Part shown: in pieces, positions 44,438-52,988 of the stretch
How positions within the stretch are numbered: the stretch's first letter is position 1
Layout of the letters: every line of letters begins with the position of its first letter
Assembly: GCA_016705235.1 (NCBI GenBank)
Contig: JADIYP010000007.1
Location: 310,001-374,000, forward strand
Source of the DNA: Candidatus Leptovillus affinis
GTDB lineage: Bacteria > Chloroflexota > Anaerolineae > Promineifilales > Promineifilaceae
Length of the DNA: 64,000 nucleotides
Direction of reading: 5' to 3'
Notes under the pieces: model-generated
Told to the model about the DNA's origin: nothing
What the model saw: the letters and a program-made list of their open reading frames with translations, nothing else
The model's database searches: none
Made by a program: the position numbers and the translations under genes

Positions 44438-46045
44438 TTAGACCAATGCTTTATAGACAATTTTGGGGTACTTTTCGCGGTAATAGTTAAACTCATGCTC
44501 GGAATTGAACAGGCCAACCAGACGGCCGTCGCTGTCTTTGGTCTGCATCATGCCGCTGTAACGCCAGGGCAATTTTTCAATTTCCTGCTCGTCGCCCTCT
44601 ACAAAGCGGCACAACTGATGTGGCAGCATCTCCATGCGCACCGCCACGCCATACTCCGTTTCCAGGCGCGCCTTCACCACGTCAAATTGCAGCACGCCCA
44701 CCACCGCCAAAATCGGATCGCGCCGTTGAGCATCCACTTCATACAAAACCTGCATCGCGCCTTCGGTTTCTAACTGGTGAATGCCTTTCTGAAACTGCTT
44801 CTGTTTGCCAATGTCCAGGTTAATCAGCCGGGCAAAGTGTTCGGCGGCAAAACGAGGAATAGGCGCAAAATTAAACGCCTTCCCGGCGCTGATCGTATCG
44901 CCGATGTTAAAATTGCGGTTGCCCGGCAGGCCGATGATGTCGCCGGCATATGCTTCTTCCACCACCTCGCGCTCGTCGGCGAAAAATTTATAGGGGATGG
45001 GCAGGCGGATGGATTTGCCCAGCCGGGTATGGTTCACCACCATGTTACGCTCGAAACGGCCGCTGCAAATGCGCAAGAAAGCCACGCTGTCCCGATGTTT
45101 GGGATTCATGTTGGCCTGAATTTTGAAGACGAAGCCGGAGAATTCGTTGTGGATGGGGTCGATACGGCCGTTATCACTCGGATACGCGCCCGGCCCCGGA
45201 GCAAACTGCACAAAATCATCCAAAAATAACTGCACGCCAAAATTAGTCAGCGCGCTGCCAAAATAGACCGGCGTCTGCTCGCCGCGCAAAAAGGCATCCA
45301 ATTCAAAATCCATGCCCATTTCGTCTAACAGGGCGACGTTGGTATAAAAATCATCAATTTGCGTCTCGTTCAGGCTTTGGCGGATACGGCCGTCATCCAG
45401 CGTGGTGATTGTTTCCGGCGAAATCGTCTGATTGCGCACCGTGCGATCATACAAATGCACCTGCTTCGTGCGCCGATCATACACGCCTCTGAAGCGATCC
45501 CCATCGCCTACCGGCCAATTCATCGGCACCGGCTGCATCCCCAGCACCGTCTCCACCTCATCCAGCAGCGCCAACGGGTCCAAAGACGGCCGATCCAGCT
45601 TATTGATGAACGTGAACATAGGAATTCCGCGCTGGCGACACACCTCAAACAACTTGCGCGTTTGCGCTTCCACACCCTTGGCTGCATCCAAAATCATCAC
45701 CGCACTGTCGGCGGCCATCAGCGTCCGGTAGGTATCTTCAGAAAAATCCTGATGGCCGGGCGTATCCAGCAAATTGACCATGTGGCCCTGATAGGGAAAT
45801 TGCAGCACCGTCGAGGTGATGGAAATGCCGCGTTCCTGCTCCATCGCCATCCAATCCGAGGTGGCGCTGCGCTGATTGCGGCGCGCCCGCACACTGCCGG
45901 CCAGGTGGATGGCGTTGCCGTAAAGCAGCAATTTTTCGGTCAGCGTGGTTTTGCCGGCGTCTGGATGCGAAATAATGGCGAACGTACGCCGGGTATCAAT
46001 GGCCTCTTGAAGGTCCATGTTGAAGGGAATCTGTTGTTCCGTCAT
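44438..46045 (-). CDS. prfC: Peptide chain release factor 3
   Basis: The 535-residue GTPase has G1 SHPDAGKTTLTEKLLL, the switch motif RGISITSTVLQF, G3 DTPGHQDFSEDTYR, G4 NKLD and the C-terminal RF3 domain (VVGVLQFDVVKARLETEYGV, ending KYPKIVYKALV). RF3 releases RF1/RF2 from the ribosome after termination. The ATG at 46045 (MTEQQIPFNM) fits the family; upstream codons from a GTG at 46123 are not conserved. Confidence 0.96.
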   Translation of the reverse strand: MTEQQIPFNMDLQEAIDTRRTFAIISHPDAGKTTLTEKLLLYGNAIHLAGSVRARRNQRSATSDWMAMEQERGISITSTVLQFPYQGHMVNLLDTPGHQDFSEDTYRTLMAADSAVMILDAAKGVEAQTRKLFEVCRQRGIPMFTFINKLDRPSLDPLALLDEVETVLGMQPVPMNWPVGDGDRFRGVYDRRTKQVHLYDRTVRNQTISPETITTLDDGRIRQSLNETQIDDFYTNVALLDEMGMDFELDAFLRGEQTPVYFGSALTNFGVQLFLDDFVQFAPGPGAYPSDNGRIDPIHNEFSGFVFKIQANMNPKHRDSVAFLRICSGRFERNMVVNHTRLGKSIRLPIPYKFFADEREVVEEAYAGDIIGLPGNRNFNIGDTISAGKAFNFAPIPRFAAEHFARLINLDIGKQKQFQKGIHQLETEGAMQVLYEVDAQRRDPILAVVGVLQFDVVKARLETEYGVAVRMEMLPHQLCRFVEGDEQEIEKLPWRYSGMMQTKDSDGRLVGLFNSEHEFNYYREKYPKIVYKALV

Positions 46046-46110
46046 AACTATGTCTCCCAAAAATCGTTTCCCCCACCTGCAATATTGGGGGACGATAGGC
46101 CCCAAGGCGT

Positions 46111-46143
46111 AAAAAAAGGCCACGGTAATGGTTGCCGTGACCG
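46111..46143 (-). terminator. Terminator-like hairpin upstream of prfC
   Basis: On the minus strand GGTCACGGCAACCATTACCG followed by TGGCC and TTTTTTT forms a good intrinsic terminator shape. Its position in the 5' region of prfC suggests an attenuator or the end of an upstream minus-strand RNA; no such gene is visible. Confidence 0.5.
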
Positions 46144-46358
46144 TTTAGGGCCGTGGTGCAGGGACAAAATATAACACGAAACCAGCGAATGGGGAATTGT
46201 GACAAGGGGAAAACGGCCGTTTTTCAATTTGCCACTTATCTTTAAGTTGCGTATGATCGCCAGACAGTCTCACCCTATTTACTATACTAACAGGAACCCA
46301 CGAGCGAGAGCCAAACGCCGCACAACATCGCCCGGGTTCCCAAACGCAGGAGAAAATT

Positions 46359-46610
46359 ATGACCAACGATACCCCACCCATCAGCCCCGAGCTTTTAGAA
46401 ATCTTGCGCTGTCCCAAAGCCGTGCAATCCAAAGATTACGGCGACGATCCTGGCCGCCTGGAGCTGGTCCACGGCTGCTGGCTGGTTTCGGCCGATTCCG
46501 GCCTGAAATACCCCATTCGAGACGGTATCCCCGTCATGTTGATTGATGAAGGGGAGAAATGGAAGGACACGGCCGTTGCCGACCTGCCCGTCCCACCGCC
46601 CGCCGCCTGA
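46359..46610 (+). CDS. Trm112-like (UPF0434/YcaR) zinc-ribbon-like protein
   Basis: The 83-residue protein matches the Trm112p-like family: ELLEILRCPK at the start, LVHGCWLVSADSGLKYPIRD, and GIPVMLIDEGEKW. In eukaryotes Trm112 activates methyltransferases; bacterial members (YcaR) are uncharacterised. Here only one Cys of the first CPxC pair remains (RCPK), and the second is the single C of GCW. It sits at the head of a plus-strand run of genes with a CheY-like regulator 42 nt on. Confidence 0.85.
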   Translation: MTNDTPPISPELLEILRCPKAVQSKDYGDDPGRLELVHGCWLVSADSGLKYPIRDGIPVMLIDEGEKWKDTAVADLPVPPPAA

Positions 46611-46651
46611 TCATCCCACCCGCTCCACAGACACCCTGGAGTCCTGCGAAG

Positions 46652-47020
46652 ATGAAAACCATTCTACAAATCGAAGACAACCTGGCCAACAAACTACTGA
46701 TCGAACGCGTGCTGGAGCCACATCCCTACCACCTGCTCCACGCAGCCGATGGCGAAACCGGCGTATCGCTGGCCATCGAGCAAAAACCAGACCTGATCCT
46801 CATCGACATGGGTCTGCCAGACCTTGACGGCCAAACCGTTGTCACCCTGCTCAAACAAATCCCAGACCTGGAAAATGTGCCCATCGTCGCCGTAACCGCC
46901 TGGCCAACCGAAGTCGCCGAAGACATGGCCAGACGCTATGGCTGCGATGGCTGCATTACCAAACCCATCGACATCAAAAAATTCCCAGGGCAAATCGCCG
47001 CCTTCTTTGCAAATGACTGA
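46652..47020 (+). CDS. Single-domain response regulator (CheY/DivK-like)
   Basis: The 122-residue protein is a lone receiver domain: acidic pocket QIEDN, phospho-acceptor Asp in LILIDMGLPDLDG, the conserved Thr in VAVTAW and Lys in TKPID. It has no output domain and must signal by protein contact. Its partner kinase is not in the window. GGAG lies 11 nt before the ATG at 46652. Confidence 0.93.
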   Translation: MKTILQIEDNLANKLLIERVLEPHPYHLLHAADGETGVSLAIEQKPDLILIDMGLPDLDGQTVVTLLKQIPDLENVPIVAVTAWPTEVAEDMARRYGCDGCITKPIDIKKFPGQIAAFFAND

Positions 47021-47065
47021 CGTGATGGTTCCAAGACGTGCCCCCGCCATCTGTCTGAGGCAGGC

Positions 47066-47917
47066 ATGAAGTTAGTACCTGCCAGCGACTTTCCTTACGA
47101 ACAGCTTGTAGACGCTTACAACCGGACACGCGTCGATTACGTTGTGCCCATGCCCATGAACGCGGCGCGTCTACAAGAGTATGCCCGCGTCTATGATGTC
47201 AGCCTTTCCCGTTCCATGGTAGCAATGAACGGCGATGTGATGCTGGGCCTGGGGATGTTGGGCGCGCGCGACGGCCGTAGCTGGATCACCCGCCTCGGCG
47301 TCCTGCCAGAAGGACGACGCCAGGGAACCGGTCAGGCCATCATGGACGAACTCATCCGCCAATCCCACCTCCTGGAAGTCGATACCATCTGGCTCGAAGT
47401 CATCAAAGGCAACGCCCCCGCCCACACACTCTTTTGCAAATATGGCTTCGCCGAAACAAGAGAACTGATCGTCGCCCGCCGCGCCCCCAACCTGCACGCC
47501 GAAATCCCCGACGACATCCGCGTCAAAAGCGTCACCCCCCTGGATCACGAAGACGCCATCATTCTCTTGTCCCATCGCCGCCAAAAACCCAACTGGCTCA
47601 ACGAAATCGAGTCCTTTCACCACGTCAAAAACCTCTCCGCCCTTGTGATTGAACTGCTGGATGGCGGCTGCGGCTGGGTAACCTACCACGCCGGCCTCTT
47701 ACAACTCACCCGCGTCTGCGTAGAAGTCACCGCCGGCGACCCGGTAGACGTAACGGCCGCCATCCTCCACATCCTGCACCAACGCCACAAACGCCAAGAC
47801 ACCATCACCGAAAACCTGCTCGATGACGAAATCTGGGAAGGTTTCAAAACCGCCGGATATTTCGAAGCCTTTCGCCGTATCGAGATGAAACGCCCCAGCC
47901 ACCTCGCCAACCCATAA
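47066..47917 (+). CDS. GNAT-family N-acetyltransferase
   Basis: The 283-residue protein has a GNAT domain in its N-terminal half: the acetyl-CoA loop ITRLGVLPEGRRQGTGQAIM and the following helix, then APAHTLFCKYGFAETRELI, the usual end of the fold. The C-terminal half (about 155-283) may be a second, degenerate GNAT-like domain (LLQLTRVCVEVTAGDPVDVT). The substrate is unknown. It is 21 nt upstream of the three-domain fusion gene and on the same strand. Confidence 0.87.
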   Translation: MKLVPASDFPYEQLVDAYNRTRVDYVVPMPMNAARLQEYARVYDVSLSRSMVAMNGDVMLGLGMLGARDGRSWITRLGVLPEGRRQGTGQAIMDELIRQSHLLEVDTIWLEVIKGNAPAHTLFCKYGFAETRELIVARRAPNLHAEIPDDIRVKSVTPLDHEDAIILLSHRRQKPNWLNEIESFHHVKNLSALVIELLDGGCGWVTYHAGLLQLTRVCVEVTAGDPVDVTAAILHILHQRHKRQDTITENLLDDEIWEGFKTAGYFEAFRRIEMKRPSHLANP

Positions 47918-47938
47918 ACAACATCAGGTAAATTTCCC

Positions 47939-50668
47939 ATGAACCAACCAACCGATATTGCCCTCGCCGCCAGCCGATTGGCCGGCATTGTCAAACAGAC
48001 CCCGGTCATGACATCGCGCACGCTCAACCAACTGACCGGCTGCGAGATTTATTTGAAGTGCGAAAATTTCCAGCGCGTGGGCGCGTTTAAATTTCGCGGT
48101 GCGTACAATGCCGTCAGCCAGCTCAGCCCGGCGGAAAAAGCGGCCGGGGTCATCACCCATTCCAGCGGCAACCACGCCCAGGGGCTGGCCCTGGCAGCCA
48201 AACTGCTGGGCGTCAAAGCTGTCATTGTCATGCCGGATAACGCGCCGGCAATCAAAAAAGCGGCCACGGCCGCCTACGGCGCAGACATTGTGAGCTGCAC
48301 GGCCGTTACCCGCGAACAAGTCACCGCCGACCTCATCGCCCAACACGGCTACACCCTCATCCACCCCTACGACAACGACCAGATCATCGCCGGACAAGGC
48401 ACAGCCGCCTGGGAGCTTTTCGCGGAAGTCGGACCGTTAGACGCCCTCTTTGTCCCCGTCGGCGGCGGCGGGCTGATCAGCGGCTCGGCGCTGGCCGCCG
48501 CGGCGCAATCGCCTGGCTGCCGCGTGATCGGCGTCGAGCCGCAAGCCGGCGATGACGCCAACCGCTCCTGGCGCGAAAACCGCATTGTCGCGCTGGATGA
48601 TGCCCCCGACACCATCGCCGATGGGCTGCGCACCCGCTACATCGGGCAGCGCAATCTGGCCATCATGCGCCAATATGTCAGCGACATGACGGCCGTTTCC
48701 GAAACCGACATCCTGGCCACTCTGGAATTCCTGTGGACGCGCATGAAACTACTCGTCGAACCCAGTTCGGCCGTTGCCCTGGCGCCGCTGTTCACCGGCA
48801 GTTATCCGCTCCCCGGCCAGCGTGTGGGCGTGCTGCTCAGCGGCGGCAACGCCGACATTCCCGCCGTCGCAGCCCGGCTGTGGGGCGGCAGTGCCCTCGC
48901 CGCCGAACCCGGCCAGACCTCTACCTTCCGCCGCCCGGCGGAAAAAAGACAAAAACGGCCGCGCGTCCTCATCTGTGATCCGTTGGATGCGGCGGGCATG
49001 GAAATTTTGGCCAAAACGGCCGTGCTAGATGTGAAACCCGGCCTTTCCCCGGCCGAACTCCTGCCCATCATTGGCCGCTACCAGGCGGTCATCGTCGGGC
49101 AAGAAACGCGCCTCAGCGAACACGCCATCGAGCAGGGCTACAATTTGCGGGTCATCGGCTGCGCCGGGCCGCGCCTGGACAATATCGACGTCAGCACCGC
49201 GCGGGCAATGGGCATCGCCGTGGTCAACGTGCCCAGCAGCAGTTCCGTGGCCATTGCCGAGCATGTGCTGGCCTGGATGCTCACTCTGGCCTCGCGCTTC
49301 GCCGACGGCCGTCTCGCCGGCAAAACCCTGGGGCTGATCGGCTTTGGGCAGGTCGGGCGGGAAGTGTCTCGCCGCGCCCGCGCCTTCGACATGCGCGTCC
49401 TCGTCAACCAGCCGCGCCTGACGCCCGAACTGGCCCTCTCCGCTGGCGTGGAAGCCACCGACCTCGTCGCCCTGCTGCAAGAATCTGATTTTGTCAGCCT
49501 GCATGTGCCCTTCAAAGCGGAAACCGAAACCATCATCGGCGTGGATGAGCTGGCGCTGATGAAACCATCCGCCAGCGTGATTAATCCGGGCCATACTGAC
49601 CTGATCGATGAAGCCGCGCTGCTGGATGCTTTGGCCAACGGCCGTTTATCCGATGCCGCCGTGCCCGAACTGCCCGCCGAAGTGGGCGAAGGCGGGGAAG
49701 CCGCCCGCCAACTGCGCGCCTATCCGCGAGTGATGGTTGTGCCCCACGTCAGCACCATCATCGGCAACCGCCAGCGCGACGCCGCCCTCACGGTGGCCCG
49801 TCAGATCGCCAACCTGCTGGAGAAAAAGCAGCCCGGCGAAACACTTTCCCTGGAGCTTGTACCCACGCATCTGGTCATCCCCCACGAGCAGGTAGACGAA
49901 AAACGGGTCGCCCGCCTGATGGGCCGCCTGGAAGAAGACGGCCTGCTGGTCAATCCACCGGTGACGACTTTTTGGAACGGCCGTTACGTTGTTTTGGATG
50001 GCGCGACGCGTTCCACAGCTTTTAAATGGCTCGGCTACCCCCACCTCATCGTCCAGGTTGTGCCGCCCGACGACAACCGTTTTGAGCTGCACACCTGGTA
50101 CCACGTCATTTCCAGCGGACAAAAGGTGGCGAAACGGCCGTTTGCCGAACTACACGATCACCTCGCCGCCATCCCCGGCCTGAGCCTGCGCCCCCTGCCC
50201 GCCGCCGACATCCACAACGTCTTCGAAGACCCGGCCACCCTGTGCTACTTTTTGGATCGCGAAGGCGAAGCCACCGTGGCGCAAGCCGCACCCGACTTCC
50301 CCCGCCTAACCGTGATGAACGAATTGGTTGCCAGTTACACGCGCTGGGGCAATGTGGAACGCACCCTGCTAACCGATTTACCACGCCTGCTGGTGCAGTT
50401 TCCACAGATGACGGCCGTTGCCGTCTTCCCGCAGTTCAAGCCGGAAATGATTTTCGATGTGGCCAGCCGCGGCGAATTGGTCCCCGCCGGGCTGACCCGA
50501 TTTGTCATTCCCGGCCGCATCCTGCGCCTGAACGCCGACCTGTCGCGCCTGAAACAAGAGGAGCCACTGCCCGCCAAACGCGCCTGGTTCAATCAATTCC
50601 TCGAAGAAAAGCTGGCCCACAGCCGCCTGCGTTATTACGAGGAGCCGGTCATTTTACTGGACGAATAA
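47939..50668 (+). CDS. Three-domain fusion: PLP threonine/serine dehydratase, 2-hydroxyacid dehydrogenase-like, ParB/SerK-like
   Basis: The 909-residue protein joins three modules. Residues 1-325 form a fold-type II PLP enzyme of the threonine dehydratase/serine racemase group: Lys51 in GAFKFRGAYN, SSGNHAQG and the phosphate-binding GGGGL at 175-179. Residues about 340-630 are like D-3-phosphoglycerate dehydrogenase: GLIGFGQVG (465-473) binds NAD and VPHVSTI keeps the catalytic His. The catalytic Arg of the INxARG motif is lost (INPGHTD). Residues about 638-909 begin LELVPTHLVIPHEQVDEKRV and YVVLDGATRSTAFKWLG, which resembles ParB-fold free-serine kinases (SerK, SbnI). All three modules relate to serine or phosphoserine. 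The start ATG follows a weak GGT. I know of no described protein with this order. Confidence 0.85.
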   Translation: MNQPTDIALAASRLAGIVKQTPVMTSRTLNQLTGCEIYLKCENFQRVGAFKFRGAYNAVSQLSPAEKAAGVITHSSGNHAQGLALAAKLLGVKAVIVMPDNAPAIKKAATAAYGADIVSCTAVTREQVTADLIAQHGYTLIHPYDNDQIIAGQGTAAWELFAEVGPLDALFVPVGGGGLISGSALAAAAQSPGCRVIGVEPQAGDDANRSWRENRIVALDDAPDTIADGLRTRYIGQRNLAIMRQYVSDMTAVSETDILATLEFLWTRMKLLVEPSSAVALAPLFTGSYPLPGQRVGVLLSGGNADIPAVAARLWGGSALAAEPGQTSTFRRPAEKRQKRPRVLICDPLDAAGMEILAKTAVLDVKPGLSPAELLPIIGRYQAVIVGQETRLSEHAIEQGYNLRVIGCAGPRLDNIDVSTARAMGIAVVNVPSSSSVAIAEHVLAWMLTLASRFADGRLAGKTLGLIGFGQVGREVSRRARAFDMRVLVNQPRLTPELALSAGVEATDLVALLQESDFVSLHVPFKAETETIIGVDELALMKPSASVINPGHTDLIDEAALLDALANGRLSDAAVPELPAEVGEGGEAARQLRAYPRVMVVPHVSTIIGNRQRDAALTVARQIANLLEKKQPGETLSLELVPTHLVIPHEQVDEKRVARLMGRLEEDGLLVNPPVTTFWNGRYVVLDGATRSTAFKWLGYPHLIVQVVPPDDNRFELHTWYHVISSGQKVAKRPFAELHDHLAAIPGLSLRPLPAADIHNVFEDPATLCYFLDREGEATVAQAAPDFPRLTVMNELVASYTRWGNVERTLLTDLPRLLVQFPQMTAVAVFPQFKPEMIFDVASRGELVPAGLTRFVIPGRILRLNADLSRLKQEEPLPAKRAWFNQFLEEKLAHSRLRYYEEPVILLDE

Positions 50669-50896
50669 CAGCCCGGCAGGCGCCTGGATCGGCTTACCAA
50701 AACGAGAAAAATGAGGCTTGACGCGGGGAACGGCCGTGTGCTAAAGTAAGCCATGCGCCACTTTAAAGCGCAAATTCGCACGAAAAACGGTGAACAGCAT
50801 GGTTTTTAAACGGATTCGTACAAACAAAGCAGGAGACAACCCATTTCCTTGCCTCAGTGTGCCTGTTGGCCGGTAAATTGACATAAACATATTGTC

Positions 50897-50932
50897 AAGG
50901 CCGCAGCGCACCAAAGCCTGCGGCCTTTTTAT
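50897..50932 (+). terminator. Intrinsic terminator
   Basis: AAGGCCGCAG (50897-50906) and CTGCGGCCTT (50918-50927) are followed by TTTTTATTTT. It ends the fusion-gene transcript or the putative small RNA. Confidence 0.8.
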
Positions 50933-50964
50933 TTTCTCGGCGCGTCATAACCCGGACGCGCAGT

Positions 50965-51003
50965 AAAAAAGGGCGCAGGAATGTATCCGCAGCGCCCTTT
51001 TTT
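50965..51003. terminator. Second, bidirectional terminator
   Basis: AAAAAAGGGCGC and GCGCCCTTTTTT form a 12-bp stem around a 15-nt loop, 90 nt before the HAD gene. A further inverted repeat (GCGCGTC/GACGCGC) sits at 50940-50961. Confidence 0.75.
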
Positions 51004-51090
51004 GTTGGCTGGAAAGCGGCGCACATCATTCAACAACCGTCATGCGGGGCCAATCAACGCCAAATGATGCCCCTGACAACAGGAGTAACC

Positions 51091-51696
51091 ATGATTCAAG
51101 CAGTCATTTTCGATATTGGCGGGGTGCTGATACGCACCGAAAACCATCGCCCACGCCGCGATTGGGAAGAGAAATTGGGACTGGCAGCCCGCCAATCCGA
51201 AGACATTGTTTTTGGCAGCGAGATGGGCGCGAAGGCGCAGCGCGGCGACGTGACCGACGAGGCGCTGTGGGCCTGGGTCGGCCAGCAGTTGGCGCTGGAG
51301 CAAACCGAACTGGCCGCTTTCCGGCGTGATTTTTGGGCCGGTGATGTGTTGGATGTGGCGCTGGTCGAGTTTATCCGCAGGTTACGGCCGCGTTACCAAA
51401 CGGCCGTCATCAGCAATGCCACCGACGGGCTGCGCGCCTCACTCACCCATCAGTTCCACATCGACGACGCCTTCGATCTGATCGTCGGTTCGGCCGAAGA
51501 ACGGGTGATGAAACCCGACGCCCTGATTTTCGAGCGTGCCCTGGCGCGTTTGGGACGGCAGCCGCAAGAGGCCGTGTTTGTGGATGATTTTGCCCACAAC
51601 ATCGCCGCCGCCCAGGCGCTGGGCTTGCATACGATCCACTTCCAGCCGGGCACCAACGTGCCCGCAGAGTTAGCACAACTAGGCGTAACGCCATGA
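51091..51696 (+). CDS. HAD-superfamily hydrolase
   Basis: The 201-residue protein has the HAD motifs AVIFDIGGVLIRTE (first Asp; second Asp replaced by Gly, as in epoxide-hydrolase-like HADs), AVISNATDG, KPDALIFERALARLG and VFVDDFAHNIAAAQALG. The pattern is that of the YihX/haloacid-dehalogenase group with a small helical cap. It is probably a phosphatase, such as a sugar-phosphate phosphatase. AGGAG lies 5 nt before the ATG. It is separated from the tandem GNAT gene by 5 nt, so they are co-transcribed. Confidence 0.9.
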   Translation: MIQAVIFDIGGVLIRTENHRPRRDWEEKLGLAARQSEDIVFGSEMGAKAQRGDVTDEALWAWVGQQLALEQTELAAFRRDFWAGDVLDVALVEFIRRLRPRYQTAVISNATDGLRASLTHQFHIDDAFDLIVGSAEERVMKPDALIFERALARLGRQPQEAVFVDDFAHNIAAAQALGLHTIHFQPGTNVPAELAQLGVTP

Positions 51697-51701
51697 TTTA
51701 G

Positions 51702-52745
51702 ATGGAGAACCAAATGATTACCGAACAAGAAAACACACTCACACTACCGGCGGGATTTACCGCACGGCCAGTGGAAATGGCCGACATCGAAACGGCCGTT
51801 TCCCTCTTCAACGCCGCCGCAATGGTCAAACTCAACCGCGAAAAATTCAGCCTGGAAGACATCCGCGCCGAATGGCAGCGCGAAGACTTTAACCTGGACA
51901 CCGCCACCCACGTGGCGGTGGCGCCGTCGGGCGAGTTGGCCGGCTACGTGGAAGTCTGGGACACCCACGCCGTACCGGTGGCCCCCTGGGTTTGGGGACG
52001 CGTGCATCCAAAATTTGAAGGGCTAGGCGTTGGCTCCTACTTGCTGGCGTGGGCTGAAGAACGGGCGCGGCAGGTTATTCCCCGCGTACCCGCCAGGGCG
52101 CAGGTGGTCATGCGCTGTGGCGCGCTGAGCACCCACGAGCCATCCAATGACCTGCTGCTGGGGTATGGCATGACCGCTACCCGCTACTTCTGGACCATGC
52201 GCGTAGACCTGGACGAGGAACCGGAAACGGCCGTCTTGCCCCCCAACATTCGCATCATCTCCCTACCAGACCCGGCCGACCTGCGCCCGGCAATGCGCGC
52301 CACCGTGGACGCCTTCCAGGACCATTGGGGGTTTGTGGCCGCGCCGGAAGAACAAGAACTGCATCAATGGCAGCAGTGGACCGGCACAGACTCGCTTTGG
52401 GACCCTGCGCTCTGGTTTTTGGCCATGGATGGCGACGAGGTCGCCGGCGTTTCCCTGTGCCGGATCGACGCCTATGAAGACCCGGCGATGGGCTGGGTAA
52501 ACACCTTGGGCGTGAGACGGCCGTGGCGGCGCAGCGGCTTAGGCCTGGCCCTTCTGCGGCACTCCTTTGGCGAATTATACCGTCGGGGCAAACGCGCCGT
52601 CGGGCTGGGCGTAGACGCCAACAGCCTCACCGGAGCCACCCGGCTGTACGAAAAAGCCGGGATGCACGTCATCCACCAGATGAATAATTACGAAAAAGTG
52701 CTGCGGCCCGGGGCCGACCTGCGCCTGCAAAACCTGGACGAATAA
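51702..52745 (+). CDS. Tandem GNAT acetyltransferase (MshD-like architecture)
   Basis: The 347-residue protein has two GNAT domains: the first with WVWGRVHPKFEGLGVGSYLL (about 90-120) and the second with NTLGVRRPWRRSGLGLALLR (about 265-285) followed by NSLTGATRLYEKAGMHV. This two-domain layout is that of mycothiol synthase (MshD) and of many uncharacterised acetyltransferases. The link to inositol phosphate synthase at 10.6-11.7 kb is tempting but MshA, MshB and MshC are not seen, so I call it only GNAT. Confidence 0.87.
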   Translation: MENQMITEQENTLTLPAGFTARPVEMADIETAVSLFNAAAMVKLNREKFSLEDIRAEWQREDFNLDTATHVAVAPSGELAGYVEVWDTHAVPVAPWVWGRVHPKFEGLGVGSYLLAWAEERARQVIPRVPARAQVVMRCGALSTHEPSNDLLLGYGMTATRYFWTMRVDLDEEPETAVLPPNIRIISLPDPADLRPAMRATVDAFQDHWGFVAAPEEQELHQWQQWTGTDSLWDPALWFLAMDGDEVAGVSLCRIDAYEDPAMGWVNTLGVRRPWRRSGLGLALLRHSFGELYRRGKRAVGLGVDANSLTGATRLYEKAGMHVIHQMNNYEKVLRPGADLRLQNLDE

Positions 52746-52767
52746 AATAAGTTCAGGTTCCTCTAGC

Positions 52768-52830
52768 AAGACCCCAAGGGTTTGGTACCCAAATAATTCA
52801 TATTCTCAAAAGCAAACCCTTGGGGACTGT
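52768..52830. repeat. Inverted repeat AGACCCCAAGGGTTTG / CAAACCCTTGGGGAC
   Basis: The arms are about 30 nt apart and lie just behind the tandem GNAT gene. It is the same sequence family as the tandem repeat before the asparaginase gene. Confidence 0.65.
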
Positions 52831-52851
52831 TATAGAAACTAAATAAAAACA

Positions 52852-52892
52852 AAAACGCCTCCTGTCACCATTTAACCGACCTGAGGCGTTTT
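52852..52892 (+). terminator. Probable terminator with long loop
   Basis: AAAACGCCTC and GAGGCGTTTT pair over 10 bp around a 21-nt loop, upstream of the redox gene promoter. Confidence 0.6.
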
Positions 52893-52928
52893 CAATTTAG
52901 CCTCAGCGACAATCAATTGGAAAATATA

Positions 52929-52956
52929 TTGACAAATTATTTACAAATGGTAAAAT
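52929..52956 (+). promoter_or_regulatory. Strong promoter of the SelL-like redox gene
   Basis: A perfect TTGACA (52929-52934), a 16-nt spacer and TAAAAT (52951-52956) lie 33 nt upstream of the start codon. The surrounding DNA is AT-rich. Confidence 0.75.
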
Positions 52957-52988
52957 GTTGATATATTGCACAGATAACGAGGTGGAGC

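Larger units (their letters stand above)
50669..51090. ncRNA. Intergenic region with possible ~180-nt small RNA between promoter and terminator
   Basis: TTGACG (50718-50723), an 18-nt spacer and TAAAGT (50742-50747) form a possible promoter overlapping a palindrome copy. The next terminator is the hairpin at 50897-50927 with a T run, so an RNA of about 180 nt could be made. Inside lie an 18-codon frame (50753-50809) without ribosome site and an AGGAG at 50831 followed by a TTG-started 10-codon frame. I do not recognise a known RNA family. Confidence 0.35.

Noticed and set aside
46046..46123. GTG-started extension of prfC.
   Set aside because: The extra 26 codons cover a terminator-like hairpin and have no similarity to RF3.
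10634..52745. A mycothiol pathway from ino1 and the MshD-like GNAT.
   Set aside because: MshA, MshB and MshC are not in the window and the GNAT match is only architectural.
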